Shown here: piece by piece, positions 14,771 through 18,364 of the stretch
Numbering within the stretch: position 1 is the first letter of the stretch
Layout of the letters: each line of letters starts with the position of its first letter
Source: Alphaproteobacteria bacterium
GTDB taxonomy: Bacteria > Pseudomonadota > Alphaproteobacteria > Micavibrionales > Micavibrionaceae
Reading direction: 5' to 3'
Assembly: GCA_016763095.1 (NCBI GenBank)
Contig: JAESUK010000058.1
Span: forward strand, 1 to 18,364
Length of the DNA: 18,364 nt
Translations under genes and position numbers: made by a program
Notes under the pieces: generated by a model
Databases searched by the model: none
Told to the model about the DNA's origin: nothing
The model's input: the letters and a program-made list of their open reading frames with translations, nothing else

Positions 14771-14788
14771 TTGGCATGAGACTGGCAA
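14771..14788 (+). promoter_or_regulatory. Sigma-54 (RpoN) -24/-12 promoter for the flgI operon
   Basis: TTGGCATGAGACTGGCAA matches the YTGGCACG-N4-TTGCW consensus with two changes. The invariant GG (14773-14774) and GC (14785-14786) are exactly ten bases apart. The predicted start is near 14798. Use of sigma-54 for the L/P-ring and hook genes with FliX/FlbD control is established in Caulobacter-type flagellar hierarchies. Confidence 0.75.
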
Positions 14789-14842
14789 GGTAATGACTGG
14801 ATAAAAACCACGAAAAGGGTCAAAAGGTAAAAAAATGACATA

Positions 14843-14884
14843 TAACGATCATAACAATACAAATAACGATCATAACAATACAAA
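14843..14884 (+). repeat. Two perfect copies of a 21-bp tandem direct repeat at the flgI start
   Basis: The unit starting TAACGATCATAAC occurs at 14843-14863 and again, without change, at 14864-14884. The period equals seven codons. The repeat sits between two in-frame ATGs (14835 and 14895), each with its own AAAAGG-type ribosome site, so copy-number change would alter the leader or N-terminus without shifting the flgI frame. Confidence 0.9.
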
Positions 14885-14894
14885 AGGAAACCGT

Positions 14895-16046
14895 ATGAAC
14901 GAGAGAAATCTTTTCCGTCATACTTTATGGAGCACAGTTATATGGATGCTGTTTGTTTTCTCTTTTGTAACCGTTAATTTTGTTTCCACTTCAACGGCTG
15001 CGACAACCCGTATTAAGGATATTGTCGACATTGAAGGGGTTCGAGACAATATGTTGGTCGGGTATGGTCTTGTTGTTGGTTTGAATGGAACGGGGGATGC
15101 ATTGAATAATGCGCCGTTCACACGCCAAAGTTTAACTGCGATGTTAGAACGTTTAGGCGTGAATGTCAGAGATCAAAATATGAATACAGGGAATGTTGCC
15201 GCCGTTATGGTGACCGCCACGCTTCCGCCCTTTGCGAATAATGGATCACGTATTGATATCACAGTTTCAACACTTGGTGATGCAGACAGCCTTCGTGGCG
15301 GAACACTTTTGGTGACATCTTTGATGGGTGCTGATGGTGAAGTTTATGCGATTGGACAAGGCCCTGTGATGATCGGTGGTTTCCAGTCTGAGGGTGCGGC
15401 AGTTACGGTTGTGCAAAATAACCCTGCGTCAGGGCGTATTCCTCAGGGCGCGATTGTTGAAAAAGAGATTAATTTTGATCTTGAAAAGCTTCAAAAAGTT
15501 AGGCTTGCTCTTCGTAATCCTGATTTAACGACAGCGCGTCGTATCGCACGAGCCATCAATGGGTTCACAGATGCAAAGATAGCCAAAGCGAATAATGCAT
15601 CAAGCATTACGTTGGTGCGCCCGAATAATTACAAAGGTACAATTGTTGATTTGCTTACTGACATAGAACAATTGCCTGTGCAACCAGATCAGATTGCCAA
15701 AGTTGTGATTGATGAAAACTCTGGAACTATTGTCATGGGATCAAATGTTAAAATTAGTACCATTGCGATTGCACAAGGGAACCTAACAATTCGTGTGACG
15801 GAGACAGCGCAGGTTTCACAACCTAACCCCTTTGCGGAGCAAGGTGAAACCGTTATTGTGCCAAGAACAGATATTTCAGTTAATCAGGGTGCGGACGCCA
15901 AGTTGGCTGTGCTCGAGTCGGGTGTGACGTTGCAAGAGTTGGTCACAGGCTTAAACAAGCTTGGTGTTGGTCCGCGAGATATGATTACGATTTTACAATC
16001 CATTAAAGCTGCTGGTGCGCTCCAAGCAGAGATTGAGTTGCTATAA
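14895..16046 (+). CDS. flgI: Flagellar P-ring protein FlgI
   Basis: FlgI is exported to the periplasm and builds the P ring in the peptidoglycan around the flagellar rod. From the ATG at 14895 the precursor has 383 residues. The N-terminus has a signal peptide with a hydrophobic core (VIWMLFVFSFVTVNFV) and probable cleavage after STAA, near residue 36. The mature part opens with the classic TRIKDIVDIEGVRDNMLVGYGLVVGLNGTGD and ends GVGPRDMITILQSIKAAGALQAEIELL. An in-frame ATG at 14835 would add 20 polar residues, mostly the tandem repeat; I prefer the shorter form because the signal peptide then has a normal n-region and AAGGA lies six bases upstream. Its stop overlaps the next start (TAATG). 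A sigma-54 promoter lies upstream. Confidence 0.95.
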   Translation: MNERNLFRHTLWSTVIWMLFVFSFVTVNFVSTSTAATTRIKDIVDIEGVRDNMLVGYGLVVGLNGTGDALNNAPFTRQSLTAMLERLGVNVRDQNMNTGNVAAVMVTATLPPFANNGSRIDITVSTLGDADSLRGGTLLVTSLMGADGEVYAIGQGPVMIGGFQSEGAAVTVVQNNPASGRIPQGAIVEKEINFDLEKLQKVRLALRNPDLTTARRIARAINGFTDAKIAKANNASSITLVRPNNYKGTIVDLLTDIEQLPVQPDQIAKVVIDENSGTIVMGSNVKISTIAIAQGNLTIRVTETAQVSQPNPFAEQGETVIVPRTDISVNQGADAKLAVLESGVTLQELVTGLNKLGVGPRDMITILQSIKAAGALQAEIELL

Positions 16047-16495
16047 TGGATAGTGCTATTTCCCCAGCTAGTGCTTTTGCTACGATGCAGGCGTCGCAAG
16101 GTGGCGTTGATAAGGCCAATGCTTTAACGCGTGGTATTCGACCAAATACGCCAGATAGTGAATTTGATGCAATTTCCAAAGATTTTGAAGCGGTTTTTAT
16201 GACAGAGATGATTAGACCTGTTTTTGAATCTATGGAGACTGACGGCATGTTTGGTGGTGGTCGTGCAGAAGAAGTTTACCGTGGAATGATGCTTGATGAG
16301 TACGGAAAAGCATTGTCCAACGCAGGAGGGATTGGTTTGGCCTCTCATGTGAAAGAAGCGCTTATCAAAATGCAAGGGCAGGAGTCTGTCGCTATGGATG
16401 ATGCTGAGGCTACTTTAGCAGGTCAAGATGATCGTGATTTGAAATTAGATACTGTTGCGGGTCGAGAAGAGCGCGACCTTCAATTAAACCGTTAA
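16046..16495 (+). CDS. flgJ: Rod-binding protein, FlgJ N-terminal domain only
   Basis: The 149-residue protein matches the N-terminal rod-binding (rod-capping) domain of FlgJ, at about residues 38-110. It includes DFEAVFMTEMIRPVFESM, the glycine-rich MFGGGRAEEVYRGMMLDEYGKALS and GGIGLASHVKEALIKM. It lacks the muramidase domain of enterobacterial FlgJ, as is usual in alphaproteobacteria, where a separate lytic enzyme opens the wall. The C-terminal 40 residues are charged and include a rough internal repeat (DRDLKLD and ERDLQLN). Translation starts inside the flgI stop codon (TAATG), so P-ring and rod-cap synthesis are probably coupled. The symbol is used for the domain, not for a full-length FlgJ. 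Confidence 0.9.
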   Translation: MDSAISPASAFATMQASQGGVDKANALTRGIRPNTPDSEFDAISKDFEAVFMTEMIRPVFESMETDGMFGGGRAEEVYRGMMLDEYGKALSNAGGIGLASHVKEALIKMQGQESVAMDDAEATLAGQDDRDLKLDTVAGREERDLQLNR

Positions 16496-16516
16496 CGTAA
16501 TGAGTAGGAGTTTATA

Positions 16517-16987
16517 ATGCAAAAAATCCAGAGAAGAAGAAAAGTTGAAGGTGATGTTGAAAAAACGATGACCACTGTCATTGAAATGATGGGGCGATTG
16601 GAAGCCGTTTTAAAGAAAGAGAACGATGCTTTGCGCGCGATGGATCGACAAAAATTCCTTGATTTACAATTAGAAAAGGTCTCTTTGGCAAAAAATTACG
16701 AAATTGAAGCCCAAAAATTGATGGCGCTACGTGGTAATATTGGTAAGGCGGGAAATGATTTGAAGAAAAACCTGAAAGAAAGTCACGCAAGTTTTTCTGA
16801 ACACGCAGATGAGAACTTAAATATCCTTCTGCACCGTAAAGATGGCGCGAGCCGTCTTAATCGTAGAATTATGGAAGCCGCACGAGATGCATTGACCCAA
16901 AAAGAAGAGCGTTATGATTCTTCTGGAAAAATGTATCAAAGAGGACACAAGAAAACACTGTCATCAGGGGTCATGGATTCAGTGTAA
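16517..16987 (+). CDS. FlgN-like flagellar export chaperone
   Basis: The 156-residue protein is highly helical and charged. A long amphipathic coiled-coil segment at about residues 15-75 (MMGRLEAVLKKENDALRAMD, then KFLDLQLEKVSLAKNYEIEAQ) resembles FlgN, the cytoplasmic chaperone for the hook-associated proteins FlgK and FlgL. The C-terminal half (LHRKDGASRLNRRIMEAARDAL) also fits FlgN-like proteins. It has AGGAG (16506-16510) six bases before the ATG and sits 21 bp after flgJ, inside the flagellar operon. Position and composition support the call, but FlgN family sequences are weakly conserved, so no symbol is given. Confidence 0.7.
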   Translation: MQKIQRRRKVEGDVEKTMTTVIEMMGRLEAVLKKENDALRAMDRQKFLDLQLEKVSLAKNYEIEAQKLMALRGNIGKAGNDLKKNLKESHASFSEHADENLNILLHRKDGASRLNRRIMEAARDALTQKEERYDSSGKMYQRGHKKTLSSGVMDSV

Positions 16988-17006
16988 ACTTAAAAAGGAT
17001 TAAAAA

Positions 17007-18364
17007 ATGTCAGTATTGTTTATGAATGTACAGCAAGTTGCTGAGTATAGTTCCATCAAAGATGCAGGAGCTACAAACCGTCGTGATGATGGCGATAAGT
17101 TTGAGCGCCACCTTGATCATAAAAGTGAGGCGAGACATGAATCTCGTCGCGCGGTTGATAGAACGGATAACGCATCGCGTATAGATAAAGCAGAGGAGGC
17201 ATCAGAAAGCTTAGAGACTGATGGCTCTGTTCTATACATTCAAAACGCGCAAGGTGAAGCGGTAAAAATCCCGTTGAGTGCAGAGCAATTAGAACATATT
17301 GCAAATGTGGAGCGTGTCTCCCTTGTTGATCCAGAAATTTTAGAACAATTTGGCGGACTTGCAAACTTTATGGACGCGGTGAAGTCCCTTATCCCAGGTA
17401 ATCCAGATATATCTGAGGTTGATATTGTTTACCTTCCTTATCAAATAGAAGCGTTGGGGCAAGAACAGCTTGGATCGGAAACATTTCCGCATTTGATTGC
17501 TGTAAATTTATCCCCTGCGGAGTTGAATGCTTTGGCCAGTCGTTTGGACACAGGGCAAATTGATGGAAGCACAGCTGCTTTTATCAGTAAGGTGTCCGCG
17601 GGTGAGTTGATCAACGTGTTATTTGTTTCAGATTCTTCTCAAAATAGTGGTGCATTTAGCCGGGAGGATATCCAATTATATTTGGATGAGCTTTCTGTGA
17701 ATGCAGATGATACTGGATTATTGCAAATGTTTTCTGAAATGAACCTCTCTGGTAGAGAAGCCATGGGAATTGGCAAGTGGTTTGAAAACCAAAGTGTTGG
17801 TGATAATTTAGTAACAATGCGTGGGCTCATGTCCAGTGATATGTCGCAGGGCATGCAGATGGGGCAAGGTTTGGGTAAGGGCAATGCCTTTGGTCAAATG
17901 ATCTCCCAAATTGCGAGCGGTAAAGGTAATATACAAGAAAGTATGGCCTCTTTCCTTGCCTCCAGCAAAGGTGTTGATGTGCAAGGCGGTTTGGCGTTCG
18001 GTGGTGGATTTAATGATGCTCTGAATGCTGATCTTTTGCCTTTAGATGTAAATGCACAGATGTTTGCTATATCTGCTACACCAGTGACGAGCCCAAGCCT
18101 GCAAGCAGTACATGCACATGGCGTTCTTGGTGGACATCAGGCAGGACAAACGCACCAAGCTACGCAGCTCATGGCGATGGCGATTCAAAAATCAGCGGAT
18201 AATGGCGGAAATCAAAAGCTGTCTGTTCTGTTGAATCCTCCCGAACTTGGGCGCGTCCAGTTGGATGTTGAAATGGGTGCCGATAGTAAGTTGAAGGTAA
18301 GTATGATTGCAGAAAAAGAAGCGGGCTTTATGCAGCTTCAGAAAGATTCCGGCATGCTTGAGCA
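17007..18364 (+). CDS. fliK: Flagellar hook-length control protein, FliK-like (partial, runs off the right edge)
   Basis: An open frame from the ATG at 17007 continues to the window end (452 complete codons). AAGGA (16995-16999) lies seven bases upstream. The first about 370 residues are hydrophilic, Gln/Gly/Asp/Ser-rich and poorly conserved, with a Met/Gln/Gly stretch around 18-kb position 17,830-17,900, as expected for the ruler part of FliK. Near the edge the conserved C-terminal Flg_hook domain begins (LSVLLNPPELGRVQLDVEM, then LKVSMIAEKEAGFMQL). FliK measures hook length and switches the export apparatus from hook to filament substrates through FlhB. It is the last visible gene of the flgI-flgJ-flgN-like unit. 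The end of the switch domain is outside the window. Confidence 0.88.
   Translation, partial: MSVLFMNVQQVAEYSSIKDAGATNRRDDGDKFERHLDHKSEARHESRRAVDRTDNASRIDKAEEASESLETDGSVLYIQNAQGEAVKIPLSAEQLEHIANVERVSLVDPEILEQFGGLANFMDAVKSLIPGNPDISEVDIVYLPYQIEALGQEQLGSETFPHLIAVNLSPAELNALASRLDTGQIDGSTAAFISKVSAGELINVLFVSDSSQNSGAFSREDIQLYLDELSVNADDTGLLQMFSEMNLSGREAMGIGKWFENQSVGDNLVTMRGLMSSDMSQGMQMGQGLGKGNAFGQMISQIASGKGNIQESMASFLASSKGVDVQGGLAFGGGFNDALNADLLPLDVNAQMFAISATPVTSPSLQAVHAHGVLGGHQAGQTHQATQLMAMAIQKSADNGGNQKLSVLLNPPELGRVQLDVEMGADSKLKVSMIAEKEAGFMQLQKDSGMLE

Overview
The window looks like part of an AT-leaning alphaproteobacterial chromosome. The best lineage markers are FliX, a flagellar assembly regulator known from alphaproteobacteria; a DUF1489 protein; and a DksA that has lost most of its zinc-finger cysteines, as is common in that class. 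The order or family cannot be fixed from the sequence alone. No CRISPR array, insertion sequence, integrase or rRNA is visible, and most genes are housekeeping genes in short, tightly packed operons.

Layout. 1-2077 (minus): a SulP anion transporter followed, with a one-base stop/start overlap, by a BaiN/HI0933-type flavoprotein that runs off the left edge. 2078-2420: a 343-bp divergent intergenic region. 2421-5005 (plus): argG-argH, the last two steps of arginine synthesis. 5015-8288 (minus): map, radC, a DUF1489 gene and hisD, read in that order with overlaps or 1-bp gaps. 8325-9065 (plus): a CinA-type MoaB/MogA-fold protein that ends one base from the 3' end of a tRNA-Leu(UAA) gene on the minus strand. 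9221-10514 (minus): the least ordinary segment, with a small MarR-like regulator, a doubtful overlapping ORF and a pentapeptide-repeat protein. 10668-12524 (plus): uvrC. 12717-13481 (plus): a bactofilin ending at a strong bidirectional terminator shared with a convergent dksA-type gene (13568-13999, minus).

14156-18364 is a flagellar region. fliX (minus) is divergent from flgI-flgJ(rod-binding)-flgN-like-fliK (plus), and fliK is cut by the right edge. The divergent interval is the most informative regulatory DNA in the window. It holds a well-spaced sigma-54 -24/-12 promoter pointing at flgI, nested GGCA/TGCC dyads about 70-100 bp upstream of it, and on the other strand a near-consensus sigma-70-type promoter that would start fliX transcription at or very near its ATG. 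This matches the Caulobacter-type hierarchy, in which FliX and the activator FlbD couple basal-body assembly to sigma-54 transcription.

I see no clear new multi-gene system. The items most worth following are the fliX/flgI control region, the in-frame 21-bp tandem repeat at the flgI start, the single-cysteine DksA, the shortened ArgH tail, and the orphan cluster at 9221-10514.
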